Shown: positions 37,101 to 45,033 of the stretch, piece after piece
How positions within the stretch are numbered: position 1 is the first letter of the stretch
Layout of the letters: each line of letters begins with the position of its first letter
Assembly (NCBI RefSeq): GCF_018598225.1
Contig: NZ_JAHESF010000002.1
Coordinates: 248,001-312,000, forward strand
Source: Chryseosolibacter histidinae
Lineage (GTDB): Bacteria; Bacteroidota; Bacteroidia; Cytophagales; Cyclobacteriaceae
Direction: 5' to 3'
DNA length: 64,000 nt
The notes under the pieces: generated by a model
What the model saw: the letters and a program-made list of their open reading frames with translations, nothing else
Told to the model about the DNA's origin: nothing
Databases searched by the model: none
Made by a program: the position numbers and the translations under genes

Positions 37101-37228
37101 ACACCTGGCAACCCAGCTCCGTCAACAGATGATGTAACCTTCCCCGTCACGGTTTGAGCCATCGCAAAACTGCAACAGGCCAGCAACAGGAAAGTCATTA
37201 AGACTCGTAAGTGTTTTTTCATAGGCAT
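34130..37228 (-). CDS. SusC/RagA-family TonB-linked outer membrane transporter
   Basis: The 1032-residue protein has a signal peptide (cleavage after F-A-M-A, about residue 24), a carboxypeptidase-like domain at about 25-110, and the plug domain with the SusC signature L-N-E-V-V-V-T-A-L and the G-A-N-A-A-A-L-Y-G-S-R-A-S-N-G-V-I box. A barrel follows that ends V-R-S-Y-G-F-N-V-N-L-K-L. It imports glycan fragments or peptides together with the downstream SusD. The promoter region holds two identical palindromes suited to the LacI-type regulator of this locus. The substrate cannot be read from sequence. Confidence 0.96.
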   Translation of the reverse strand: MPMKKHLRVLMTFLLLACCSFAMAQTVTGKVTSSVDGAGLPGVSVLLKGTTVGTATDADGNFSLSGPQVSNGTLVISFIGYASQEIPVQNQTVINVSLQEDVTTLNEVVVTALNIEKEKKALSSSVAVVNGEDLMQARTNNFVNGLVGRVAGLNVTSTATGAAGSSRVIIRGNTSISSSDKSNNQPLYIVDGIPIDNQVRANAGEWGGRDAGDGIQMLNPDEIETITVLKGANAAALYGSRASNGVILVTTKKGKKRSGIGIEINSNLVFEQPLQLADWQTKYGHGSLGNPPTTTDQAATGLNLNSWGGLLDGRMVPQFDGVSRPYVAHPDNLKNFYNTGTNFTNSISLSGGTDQVTYNFSMSDLDNKSIVPNSTLRRNSFSLNTVLKPMPKLSVNVSVRYLRERVKNRPRLSDSPGNANFTMNLLPNSIDVRTLKESMTDALGNERPFNANVFVTNPYWATEMFNQHDERDRVVGGVIAKYDLTKWLYVRGKIGVDAYTRTNFEYTPFGTRYAQAGEINDQSTNKFSEFNGEWLVGANKEFGAINLDAFVGGNMMIQRDQTMKWWGNTFFGPGFYDITNLQNKNNEFAVYRQKINSVFGSAELSYKRVLYLTATARNDWFSTLSPDNWSILYPSIGTSFILSDAVELPSVFSFAKILGSYAKVGGSREPYGLRLPYLYRLPHGSSPVADIDDDPNRIPNAELKPYQTTNWEAGFETRLLENRIGVEFSYYKRTTTDDIIGSQISNTTGYKEVLLNVGEVTNDGIELLINATPIKSNNFSWDVSFNMANNKNKVVKISEELKTFRVATAAGSRRAFVDHLVGKPFGQVMGYEPLRDANGQYILNAGVLQTSPNLTAYGTGVPPLTMGIMNDFRYKGFGLSVLIDGKFGAVMYSGTNDFAKYRGAHKETLRGREEGIIENGVNADGTPNTTSVTSQTYFQSAHLNITGLDIYDADFIKLRQIILSYSLPQNIIAKTPFKGVSLSVVGRNLGILMKHVPNVDPESSYNNGSGQGLEYFGAPTVRSYGFNVNLKL

Positions 37229-37297
37229 TTTGGGTTTTCATAAAATGTTTAAAACAAGCGGACGAGATGTTTCCAAATCACCTCGTTTAATTTTACA

Positions 37298-37329
37298 TGA
37301 AGTTATAAACAAGGTTGATGAAAAACAAA
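37298..37329 (-). promoter_or_regulatory. Candidate susC promoter
   Basis: Read on the minus strand, TTTG (37326-37329) and TAACTTCA (37298-37305) are separated by 20 bp. This approximates the Bacteroidota -33 TTTG / -7 TAnnTTTG pattern. The 5' leader would be about 60 nt. Confidence 0.4.
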
Positions 37330-37330
37330 T

Positions 37331-37365
37331 CGTGTACGTACACGGACGCACTGTGTACGTACACG
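37331..37365. promoter_or_regulatory. Twin palindromic operators GTGTACGTACAC in front of susC
   Basis: The perfect 12-bp palindrome GTGTACGTACAC occurs at 37332-37343 and again at 37353-37364. The centres are 21 bp apart, two helical turns, so both sites face the same side. The central CG pair is the hallmark of LacI-family operators. The first copy directly precedes the candidate -33 box of susC. The LacI gene of this locus is the obvious ligand (inference). Confidence 0.75.
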
Positions 37366-37602
37366 AAATATTGGCCGATAATGACAAAAACCGTGCATTT
37401 TGCGTGAAAAAAAAGAATTGTTGTTATGACACTATTATTAAAAATAGTTCGAAAAAATTGGCGCCAAACAGCTTAAAATCCCCCAGCACGGGGCACGGTT
37501 CAAAGACTAAAACCCGGATTTGAGAAGGTTTCTAAATCACATTGAAGTGATAGGAATTACACTCACCAGGAGCGTGTTACAAAATCAGAAAGGGCATAAA
37601 TT
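37366..37602. other. AT-rich upstream region of the sus locus, no gene seen
   Basis: Between the twin palindromes and the next repeat element the sequence is AT-rich with runs of A. I see no credible open frame, terminator or repeat arm. It may hold further regulatory sites. Confidence 0.45.
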
Positions 37603-37695
37603 GTCCCGCAGATCACGCAGATAAACGCAGATTTTTTTTGTCTCGTTTTATCTGCGCTAATCCGCGATCCCGATAGCTATCGGGACTGCGGGAAA
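37603..37695. repeat. Inverted word-repeat element, GCAGATCACGCAGATAAACG family, interrupted by an 18-bp palindrome
   Basis: The left arm (37603-37632) and right arm (37649-37695) are complementary, like the element at 30955-31112. The right arm is interrupted at 37668-37685 by the perfect palindrome TCCCGATAGCTATCGGGA, after which it resumes with CTGCGGGAAACG. Confidence 0.85.
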
Positions 37696-37705
37696 CGAAC
37701 GGGGC

Positions 37706-39187
37706 TCAGGATCCCGAATAAAGCTTCTTCGACGCTTCCTCGAACTTATCTCCCGCATTCCAGGATGGACGTTTGCTTTCGTTGGCAAGCAGTTGAACAG
37801 CGTAGACAAATGTTTTATAAAACCGCGTCAGGTATTCAAGATCCAGGGAGGCAACCTCATCGGCCTGGCGGTGATAATATTTTCTGATCTCGTCATCCAT
37901 ACGCGCAAGGCCGGGTTGCAGTTTGATGGCGGGGATACCTTTGCGGGCAAACGAAACCTGGTCTGAGCGCTCGAAGAAATTTTCCTTCGGATCCGGATCT
38001 CCCCCAACACCAAGCCCGAATGCCTTCGCTGCTTTGGTCACGGTTTCATCGGTGCTCGTTCTGCCAAAGCTGATGCTGGTGATGATCGTTTTATCGTTGT
38101 ATCCTACACCATCGCAGTTGATGCTCAGAATGTGTTTGTTCAACGGCACCAGCGGATGCTCGGTGTACCACTGGCTGCCCAGCAGTCCTTTTTCCTCACT
38201 GGTCAGGGCCACAAGGATCACGGAATGTTTCGGCGGATTTTTGCTCAGGTATTTGGCAGTCTCCAGCAGCGCCACAGTGCCGATGGCATTGTCACGCGCG
38301 CCGTTAAAGATGGAGTCCTGGCCGTCTTTCGACCGCTGCACGCCCACATGGTCATAGTGTGCGGTAATAACAATGTATTCTTCCTTCAGCTTGGGATCTG
38401 TACCATCAATGATCGCCGCCACATTTTTACCGGGTACAAAGATCTTCTTTTTGCCTTCGATGGTCAGCGAACCGTTTACTTTTTCTGCTTCCTGGAATTT
38501 CAGCGAAGCGATGTCGGCGGGTTTCAGCAACACGTGCGGTATGCTCGGCCCTTCTTTCTTGATGCTCCACACGGGTTGTGAAAGAAAATTCACCAATGCC
38601 GGCCACGGTGCCTGCGGCAGCACGAGGATCTCCACCAGTCCCAGCACCCCTGCCTGTTTCATATACTTGTTTTTTTCGCTGCTCGCTGAAAAGACCTTGT
38701 TCAGGTTATCGGAGTCCTTTGAACCTGCGAGGGCAAGTACCATTTTGCCTTTGATGTCGTACTTCTTAAGGTCTTCAACAGAACCATAGCCCACATAGAT
38801 CATCTCACCGGTCCATTGTATGCTATCGCCATCCAACACCAGGAGGTTGTCTTTGAAAGCAAAACTTTGATTGCCCACCTGAGCGGTAGCTTTTGTGGGA
38901 GGATAATTCTTGATCTGTTCTACAGGCTGAAAATAATTGTTCGTTCCTGGTGCAGGCCTCAGTCCCTGGATCTTGAACATGGTGCGGATATAGTTGGCCG
39001 CGATGTCGAGCTCGGGTGAACCGGCGTTTCTTCCTTTCATTTCATCGGCCGCCAGAAACGACAGGTGCGCTTCGATCTCCGGCCGGGTAATCATCTCATT
39101 GAGATCGGCATTACCTTTTTTCTGCGCATATCCCCTTTCGCCGGCCAGCGCCCCGGCAACCACGAGGCAAAAAATCCATTTTTGCAT
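37706..39187 (-). CDS. Secreted M28-family zinc peptidase
   Basis: The 493-residue protein has a signal peptide (cleavage after G-Y-A-Q, about residue 22), a PA-like insert at about 150-250 and an M28 catalytic domain. Metal ligands are visible in T-A-H-Y-D-H-V, G-A-R-D-N-A-I-G-T and T-S-E-E-K-G-L-L-G-S. It is probably an aminopeptidase or related exopeptidase acting in the periplasm or outside the cell. It is monocistronic, flanked by repeat elements. Confidence 0.92.
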   Translation of the reverse strand: MQKWIFCLVVAGALAGERGYAQKKGNADLNEMITRPEIEAHLSFLAADEMKGRNAGSPELDIAANYIRTMFKIQGLRPAPGTNNYFQPVEQIKNYPPTKATAQVGNQSFAFKDNLLVLDGDSIQWTGEMIYVGYGSVEDLKKYDIKGKMVLALAGSKDSDNLNKVFSASSEKNKYMKQAGVLGLVEILVLPQAPWPALVNFLSQPVWSIKKEGPSIPHVLLKPADIASLKFQEAEKVNGSLTIEGKKKIFVPGKNVAAIIDGTDPKLKEEYIVITAHYDHVGVQRSKDGQDSIFNGARDNAIGTVALLETAKYLSKNPPKHSVILVALTSEEKGLLGSQWYTEHPLVPLNKHILSINCDGVGYNDKTIITSISFGRTSTDETVTKAAKAFGLGVGGDPDPKENFFERSDQVSFARKGIPAIKLQPGLARMDDEIRKYYHRQADEVASLDLEYLTRFYKTFVYAVQLLANESKRPSWNAGDKFEEASKKLYSGS

Positions 39188-39246
39188 ACGATTTAGATTT
39201 GGAACGCTGAAATAAGAGGAATTTAGCGAGCTTTCCTAGTTCCCTT

Positions 39247-39334
39247 TAGATTTGAGACATGAGACCTGAGATAGGAGACCCAGAACCAACCTTTGCTCTC
39301 AGTTTCGAATCTCATATCTCACGTCTCATATCTA
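39247..39334. repeat. Inverted word-repeat element, TGAGACATGAGACC family
   Basis: The left arm (39247-39281: GATTTGAGACATGAGACC and similar words) is followed after 14 bp by the complementary arm (39296-39334: CTCAGTTTCGAATCTCATATC...). The remaining gap up to the glnN stop (39335-39419) holds A-rich sequence and the weak palindrome GCGATACCGGGAAGGTACCGC. Confidence 0.8.
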
Positions 39335-39419
39335 TTAAAAAAACAAAAGCGATACCGGGAAGGTACCGCTTAAGTCACAGGTTTAGGTTAAAGAAAAAAA
39401 ACTTAGGTTCAAACAATAA

Positions 39420-41582
39420 TTAGCGCAGGAAGAGCAGCTCGCGGTATTTTACCAGCGGCCAGTCTTCGTCGTCCACCAGCAGCTCGAGCTTGTCTACGGC
39501 ATCGCGGATAGCATCGAAATACTTCTCCTTGATATCGTCGCAGTAAGCAACGGCACGCTTATGAGTGTCGGTGATCTTGTTGATGCGCTTGCGTTCTTCG
39601 ATCATCTCACGTACCCCCACTTTGATGATCTCGATGTATCCTGAGATCTCCTTGATGGTCTGGATCACCGCTTTGTTGTCGATGCCCAGTCCGTTCAGAC
39701 CGTTGGCGTTGGTGATCAGCTTGTTCTGGTACGCAATGGCCGTAGGCACGATGTGGTTCATGGCAAGGTCGCCCATCACGCGCGCTTCGATCTGCACACG
39801 CTTGATGTAAGCTTCCAGCCTGATCTCGGTGCGTGCTTCAGTCTCTTTGTGCGACATGATGCCATGCTTTTCGAAAAGATCAAGCGACTTCTTCGTGGTG
39901 TAAGCATTCAGCGCATTCGGTGTGGTCTTGATGTTGTTCAGCCCACGCTTGGCAGCTTCCTGTACCCACTCTTCTGAATATCCATCGCCTTCGAAGCGGA
40001 TGGCCTTCGATTCTTTAATGTATTGACGCAGCACGTTCACAATGGCCAGGCGTTTTTCTTCGCCTTTTTCGATCTCCTTGTTTACGGCATTGTAGAAGTG
40101 TGTAAGCTGTTCTGCTACGATCGCATTCAGTGCAGTCATCGGTGTGGCGCAGTTGTCGCTGCCACCTACTGCCCTGAACTCGAATTTATTTCCGGTAAAG
40201 GCGAAAGGAGAAGTACGGTTACGATCGGTGGCGTCCAGAATGATCTCGGGGATCTGGTCGATACCGAGCTTCATGTACATGTTGTCGCCTTTTTCGATCT
40301 TCACATTTCCTTTTTTCTCGAGCTCGTCAAGCACTGCAGTCATCTGCGAGCCGATGAACACCGACATGATGGCCGGAGGAGCTTCGTTGGCACCGAGGCG
40401 GAAGTCGTTGGCCTGGGTAGCGATGCTCGCGCGCAGCAGGTCTGCATACTCATGCACCGCCTTGATGGTAGTGATGAAGAACGTAAGGAAGAGGAGGTTA
40501 TCACGGGCGCTGCTGGTAGGTGCGTAAAGGTTCACACCAGTGTCAGTGATCAGCGACCAGTTATTGTGCTTACCGGTTCCATTCAATCCTGCGAAAGGTT
40601 TCTCATGGAAGAGTGCTTTCAGGTTGTGCTTCTCAGCCACGCGGCCCATCACATCCATCATCAGCTGGTTGTGGTCGTTGGCAACGTTCACTTCCTCGAA
40701 GAGCGGAGCCACTTCAAACTGGCTCGGAGCTACTTCGTTGTGACGGGTGCGTACCGGGATGCCGAGCTTCCAGCATTCGATCTCGAACTCCTTCATGAAA
40801 TCATACACACGGCCGGGGATCGATCCGAAGTAGTGATCTTCCAATTGCTGACCGCGCGCAGGTGAGTGACCAAATACGCTGCGGCCTGCCATAACCAGGT
40901 CAGGACGTGCCTGGAACAATGCTTTATCAACAACAAAATATTCCTGTTCAGGCCCCAGTGAGGCAACTACGTGCTGGATGTCTTTATCGAAGAGCTGACA
41001 TACCTGTGTGGCGGCGATGTCTACTGCTTTCAGCGCTTTCAGCAAAGGCGCTTTTGTATCGAGGGTCTCTCCTGTGTACGATACAAATATGGTAGGAATT
41101 GAAAGTGTTTTTCCATAGAGGAACATGGGCGATGTAGGATCCCATGCTGTGTAACCACGAGCTTCGAAAGTGCTGCGAATACCACCACTGGGGAACGAAG
41201 AAGCATCAGGTTCCTGCTGCACCAGCTCGCTGCCTTTGAAACGTTCAATGCCTGCGAGTGCATCGAAGAATGAATCGTGCTTTTCAGCCGTTCCGCCGGT
41301 CATCGGCTGGAACCAGTGTGTAAAGTGGGTAGCACCTTTTGCCATGGCCCACGATTTGGCCGCAGAAGCAACAGCGTCGGCTGTAGCCTCATCGATCTTT
41401 TCGTGGTTCTTGATTGCCTGGCTTACTTTTTTGAAAACTGCCGGGGCCAGTGTAGCACGCATCTGCTCGATACCATAAACGTTTTCTCCAAAGATCTTGG
41501 AGACGAAAGGCGACGGCAGGTCAACATGAACACGAGGGCGATCGCTCAGTTTCTTCAGAGCTTCGAATCGTAGTTGCGCCAT
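39420..41582 (-). CDS. glnN: Type III glutamine synthetase
   Basis: The enzyme makes glutamine from glutamate, ammonia and ATP. The 720-residue length is that of the GSIII (GlnN) class common in Bacteroidota, longer than GSI. Family segments seen include Y-T-A-W-D-P-T-S-P, L-G-P-E-Q-E-Y-F-V-V-D, R-H-N-E-V-A-P-S-Q-F-E, L-F-H-E-K-P-F-A-G-L-N-G-T-G-K-H-N-N-W-S and R-L-G-A-N-E-A-P-P-A. The start is supported by the promoter immediately upstream. It is monocistronic. Control by nitrogen status is expected, but no regulator site is recognised. Confidence 0.97.
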   Translation of the reverse strand: MAQLRFEALKKLSDRPRVHVDLPSPFVSKIFGENVYGIEQMRATLAPAVFKKVSQAIKNHEKIDEATADAVASAAKSWAMAKGATHFTHWFQPMTGGTAEKHDSFFDALAGIERFKGSELVQQEPDASSFPSGGIRSTFEARGYTAWDPTSPMFLYGKTLSIPTIFVSYTGETLDTKAPLLKALKAVDIAATQVCQLFDKDIQHVVASLGPEQEYFVVDKALFQARPDLVMAGRSVFGHSPARGQQLEDHYFGSIPGRVYDFMKEFEIECWKLGIPVRTRHNEVAPSQFEVAPLFEEVNVANDHNQLMMDVMGRVAEKHNLKALFHEKPFAGLNGTGKHNNWSLITDTGVNLYAPTSSARDNLLFLTFFITTIKAVHEYADLLRASIATQANDFRLGANEAPPAIMSVFIGSQMTAVLDELEKKGNVKIEKGDNMYMKLGIDQIPEIILDATDRNRTSPFAFTGNKFEFRAVGGSDNCATPMTALNAIVAEQLTHFYNAVNKEIEKGEEKRLAIVNVLRQYIKESKAIRFEGDGYSEEWVQEAAKRGLNNIKTTPNALNAYTTKKSLDLFEKHGIMSHKETEARTEIRLEAYIKRVQIEARVMGDLAMNHIVPTAIAYQNKLITNANGLNGLGIDNKAVIQTIKEISGYIEIIKVGVREMIEERKRINKITDTHKRAVAYCDDIKEKYFDAIRDAVDKLELLVDDEDWPLVKYRELLFLR

Positions 41583-41612
41583 AATTTTGGTTGTTGTTGT
41601 TTAGTAGAGCGC

Positions 41613-41620
41613 CAAAAATA
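41613..41620 (-). promoter_or_regulatory. Candidate -7 box of the glnN promoter
   Basis: On the minus strand the sequence reads TATTTTTG, matching TAnnTTTG, 30 bp before the ATG. TTTTAC about 20 bp further upstream is a weak -33 candidate. Confidence 0.5.
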
Positions 41621-41719
41621 TGGGATTTTTTGCTGGCAGGGTAAAATTTATACCTGAATTTTAATTTTTTATTAAGAATACGTTTGCAATGGGTTATTTT
41701 TTAGCCTTCTTATGACACA

Positions 41720-41854
41720 TAAGATATGAGATTCTAGACGTGAGACGTCACAAATAAAAAAGGATGACATTTCTGTAGAAACGATGTCATCCTTTTAACC
41801 GGGATCTGAGCCACGTTGGCGCGGGATTGTCTCAAATCTCATATCTCAAATCTA
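41720..41854. repeat. Inverted word-repeat element, GATATGAGATTCTAGACGTGAG family, enclosing a terminator
   Basis: The left arm (41720-41751) and right arm (41828-41854, GTCTCAAATCTCATATC...) belong to the same family as 39247-39334. A hairpin terminator sits between them. The right arm reaches the stop of the GIN-domain gene. Confidence 0.75.
41758..41796 (-). terminator. Terminator hairpin of the GIN-domain gene
   Basis: AAAAGGATGACAT pairs with ATGTCATCCTTTT over a 13-nt loop, with A/T runs on both flanks. On the minus strand it follows the 41852-42535 gene. It shares the GGATGACATC core with the hairpin at 22492-22526. Confidence 0.8.
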
Positions 41855-42535
41855 ATTCGATTTCCTCACGGAACCGCCACTGCTGGAATTGGTCACCTGT
41901 TTATCCGGATTGCCCCGGTAGCGGATATCGCCACCGCTGCTGGCCCGTGCTGACAGTGCTTTGCTTACGCTGATCTTAACCGAGGCGCCGCTGCTGGCCT
42001 CCGCTTCTACGTTCTCGGCCTCGAGATCATAAGCATCGATCTCACCTGCGCTGCTGGCATCCACGCTGAGAGACTGGGTTTTTCCTTTCAGCTCCACATC
42101 GCCTGCGCTGGAGGCACTCGATTCGATCGAATGGGCCTCCACGTTCACCTCGATCGATCCAGCGCTCGAAGCACTGATCTCCATATTATTCGCCTTGAGC
42201 GTGCCTTCCGAAAAAATGCTTCCGGCCGAGCTCGCGGAAAGTTTGTTCACATTAACATAGGTCACATATACTTTGGCATCGACACGGGTAAATCTTCCAA
42301 CTCCCTCTTTCATGTGCACCTTGAGGTAAGATCCTGAAACTTCTGTGATCACGTTATCGGGACTCGTGCCCGTAACCTCTACCCTGACGCTCTCCTTATC
42401 TCCCTTTTTTAGATAGACATCAACACCCTCTTGTGTCTTTACCCCGGTAAACGGCTCAACTTTGCGGGTTTCTGTCTGCTGACCATAGGCCATGACAACG
42501 GAACAAGCCAATACTACAAAGACAAACTTCTTCAT
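41852..42535 (-). CDS. GIN-domain (DUF2807) exported protein
   Basis: The 227-residue protein has a signal peptide (cleavage about V-M-A-Y-G-Q, residue 19) and a repetitive beta-helix-like body with recurring A-S-S-A-G and A-S-S-G-G motifs. These are the mark of the head-GIN or putative auto-transporter adhesin domain widespread in Bacteroidota. Its function is unknown; a surface or periplasmic structural role is usually assumed. It ends in S-S-S-G-G-S-V-R-K-S-N. It is monocistronic and followed by a hairpin terminator. Confidence 0.9.
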   Translation of the reverse strand: MKKFVFVVLACSVVMAYGQQTETRKVEPFTGVKTQEGVDVYLKKGDKESVRVEVTGTSPDNVITEVSGSYLKVHMKEGVGRFTRVDAKVYVTYVNVNKLSASSAGSIFSEGTLKANNMEISASSAGSIEVNVEAHSIESSASSAGDVELKGKTQSLSVDASSAGEIDAYDLEAENVEAEASSGASVKISVSKALSARASSGGDIRYRGNPDKQVTNSSSGGSVRKSN

Positions 42536-42683
42536 ATGATACTCTGTTTTGCCCTAAAGACAGGGCCTAAATATAACGGTTGCATCCCCACATTTTTTTT
42601 TTCGATGTACTAAAACACCGTATTTTTCACTAATTTTCAAGATATATTTTTAAAGATTTGCATCCTCAAACTAATACGGCTAT

Positions 42684-43088
42684 ATGATTTTTGACAAAAA
42701 AGCTGAACTCAACGTTCTGATAAACCTGGCGGCCAGTGATAAAAACGTGGCTGAAAAGGAATCCAAACTGATCCATTCCATTGGCAAAGCTAACGGTATT
42801 TCTACTGAAGAGATCAACCAGATGCTGAAGAACCCCAAGCCGATCAGCAATGTTTCTTCCCTTACCGAAGACGAAAAGTTCACGCACCTGTACTACCTGA
42901 TCCAGCTCATGAAAATGGATGGCCAGGTGTTCAGAAGCGAAGTGGTATTCTGCGAGCAGATCGCCGAGAAGCTTGGATACAAAAAGTCAGTAGTGGCAGA
43001 GATCTCACAACACGTGTACAGCGATCCCTCCATCACAGCAGACCGCGACATGATCAAGAAAAAAGCCGAGAAGTTCCTCGTGAAGTAA
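42684..43088 (+). CDS. TerB-like helical domain protein
   Basis: The 134-residue protein is a single all-alpha TerB-like domain with two acidic loops (A-A-S-D-K-N-V-A-E-K-E and M-K-M-D-G-Q-V-F-R-S-E). It resembles the N-terminal domain of the ABCG fusion encoded at 5048-8098. TerB-type domains are linked to stress response and may bind metal ions; no ter operon is present here, so no specific role is claimed. It shares a bidirectional terminator with the convergent amidohydrolase gene. Confidence 0.75.
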   Translation: MIFDKKAELNVLINLAASDKNVAEKESKLIHSIGKANGISTEEINQMLKNPKPISNVSSLTEDEKFTHLYYLIQLMKMDGQVFRSEVVFCEQIAEKLGYKKSVVAEISQHVYSDPSITADRDMIKKKAEKFLVK

Positions 43089-43119
43089 TCGAGGATTTTC
43101 CGGTGATCACCATATCAGG

Positions 43120-43152
43120 GGGAAGAGCAAAAGCTCTTCCCTTTTATTTTTT
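43120..43152. terminator. Terminator between convergent genes
   Basis: GGGAAGAGC and GCTCTTCCC form a perfect 9-bp stem with loop AAAA, followed by TTTTATTTTTTAT. The T-rich tail serves the plus-strand TerB-like gene and overlaps the stop of the convergent amidohydrolase. Confidence 0.88.
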
Positions 43153-44862
43153 ATAGACCACCTTGCCGCCCATGATGGTCGCGGCAACTTCGGTGCTCAG
43201 GATATCTTTTTCGGGGATGCTCATCAGGTCTTGTGTGAAGATGGTGAAGTCGGCAAGTTTACCCACCTCGATGCTTCCCGTGATCTTTTCCTGGAACGCG
43301 CCATACGCCGCATCCAGCGTATAGGATCTCAGCGCCTGCTCGCGCGTCATTTTCTCTTCCGGCTCGTATCCGCCTTCGGGCTCTCCCTTCAGTGTTTTAC
43401 GGGTAACGGAAGCATAGAAGCAGGGTATGGGTGTAACGGGCTCCACCGGCGCATCGGTGCCGTTCACGATCCTGGCACCCGACTTCAATAATGTCTGCCA
43501 CATATAAGCTCCTTCCTTGATCCGTTTCTCGCCCAGCCTGTCGATAGCCCAGGGCCTGTCTGAAGACATGTGAATAGCCTGCATGGCGGGGATCACGCCC
43601 AGTTTTGCAAACCGGGGAAGATCATCAGGGTGAATATGCTGTGCGTGCTCCATCCTGAAGCGGTGATCTTTGGCGGCATCGGGATTTTCGCGGAAAGCGG
43701 TTTCATAACGGTCGAGGATCTCGCGGTTGGCCCTGTCGCCAATGGCATGCGAGCATACCTGGAAACCCGACTTCAACGCTTCACGCGCGGTTTTCAGCAC
43801 CGTATCCATTGGAAGGGTTGCCATGCCATAAAAATCTTTCCGGTCTGCGTAAGGCTCGAGCAGCCATGCACCCCGTGATCCCAGCGCGCCGTCGCAGTTC
43901 AGCTTGATGGAACGCACAGTCAATAACCCCAATGAGTCGATCTCGGGTCCCTTCTTCATCCACTCATAAACCAGGTCACGGTCGAAGCCGGTGATCATGA
44001 CGTATAACCGCACGCCCAGCTTCCCTTCATTTTTAAACTGATGGAACAATCCAATATTCTCGCGACTCGCACCGGCATCGTGAAAACCGGTGATGCCGTT
44101 GCGTTGACATGCTTTGATGGCAAGCTCGAGCGCCTGTGCATCGGTTTCGGCTGTGCTCTCGGGAATGTGACGTGATACGAGACCCATGGCGCGTTCGTTA
44201 AAAATGCCAGTGGGGTTTCCGAGCTCGTCTACGATCACCTCGCCTCCCTCCTGCGTGAGATTGCGCTGCAGCCTTTCAGTTGATAACGGGTTTACACCTG
44301 CGATCTCCATGGCCTTGGCGTTGGCCAGCGCCGCATGGCCACTCGCATGCCGGAGAAACACCGGGTTGTTGGGCGATATCTCACTCAGCAGCTGATGGGT
44401 CTGGAATCCCTTCACCAGCTTTTCAGGTTTTTTATCCCACTTGTCCTGGTGCCAGCCGCGGCCCAGGATCCATTGCCCTGGCTGTGCCTTGCTCACCGCC
44501 TCTTTCACTTTCTGCACGAGCTCGTCGTAACTCTTCACTGACATGAGGTCGAGGTTGAGCTCATTATAACCAACCCCCATGATGTGCCCATGGCCTTCTA
44601 TAAAACCCGGTGTCATGATCTTTCCCTGCAGGTCTATCACGTCTGTTTTTTCACCGATAAAAGCGCGGGCTTCCTGTTCCGTACCGGCAAAACTGATCCG
44701 GTCTCCGTTCACCACCACGGCCTCCACCACCGGCCGGGCTGCATCTACGGTGTAGATCTTTCCACCCAGCACCACGAGGTCTGCGGGTTCTTTTTTGGTG
44801 CCACAGCTTATCATGAACAGGAGCAGTAGTGGTAATACGAGAAGTTGCTTAATAGAGGTCAT
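43144..44862 (-). CDS. YtcJ-like amidohydrolase lipoprotein
   Basis: The 572-residue protein has a lipoprotein signal (M-I-S-C, Cys20) and an amidohydrolase barrel of the YtcJ/NfdA group. Metal-site motifs include E-G-H-G-H (the H-x-H pair), H-D-A-G-A-S, S-H-A-I-G-D-R-A-N, M-E-H-A-Q-H-I and N-G-T-D-A-P-V-E-P. Relatives hydrolyse N-formimidoyl or N-substituted amides, and many are uncharacterised; the substrate is unknown. A lipoprotein anchor places it at the periplasmic or outer membrane face. The gene is divergent from the sulfatase-like gene. Confidence 0.9.
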   Translation of the reverse strand: MTSIKQLLVLPLLLLFMISCGTKKEPADLVVLGGKIYTVDAARPVVEAVVVNGDRISFAGTEQEARAFIGEKTDVIDLQGKIMTPGFIEGHGHIMGVGYNELNLDLMSVKSYDELVQKVKEAVSKAQPGQWILGRGWHQDKWDKKPEKLVKGFQTHQLLSEISPNNPVFLRHASGHAALANAKAMEIAGVNPLSTERLQRNLTQEGGEVIVDELGNPTGIFNERAMGLVSRHIPESTAETDAQALELAIKACQRNGITGFHDAGASRENIGLFHQFKNEGKLGVRLYVMITGFDRDLVYEWMKKGPEIDSLGLLTVRSIKLNCDGALGSRGAWLLEPYADRKDFYGMATLPMDTVLKTAREALKSGFQVCSHAIGDRANREILDRYETAFRENPDAAKDHRFRMEHAQHIHPDDLPRFAKLGVIPAMQAIHMSSDRPWAIDRLGEKRIKEGAYMWQTLLKSGARIVNGTDAPVEPVTPIPCFYASVTRKTLKGEPEGGYEPEEKMTREQALRSYTLDAAYGAFQEKITGSIEVGKLADFTIFTQDLMSIPEKDILSTEVAATIMGGKVVYKK

Positions 44863-44875
44863 GTATTGAGTTTCA

Positions 44876-44969
44876 TTGGTAATCAGTATTCGGTAATCAG
44901 TATTCGGTTAATACAGAGGCACCGATTACCAGTCAAACCGATTACCGATTACCGTTTTACCGTTCACCA
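44876..44969. repeat. Inverted word-repeat element, GGTAATCAGTATTCGGTAATC family
   Basis: The left arm (44876-44912) has units GGTAATCAGTATTC. The right arm (44922-44969) has complementary units ACCGATTACC repeated four times. This one lies in a divergent promoter region, unlike most others. Confidence 0.82.
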
Positions 44970-45005
44970 ATTTTACTGATTATTTCATTGGAATCAACGG
45001 CCTGT

Positions 45006-45013
45006 TATCTTTG
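45006..45013 (+). promoter_or_regulatory. Candidate -7 box upstream of the sulfatase-like gene
   Basis: TATCTTTG matches TAnnTTTG, 20 bp before the ATG; the leader would be very short. Confidence 0.45.
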
Positions 45014-45033
45014 CGGCAAAAAACAGCTGCCAA

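Noticed and set aside
40023-40865. A 280-codon plus-strand frame opposite glnN
   Set aside because: It is a shadow in a GC-rich gene; glnN is complete on the other strand.
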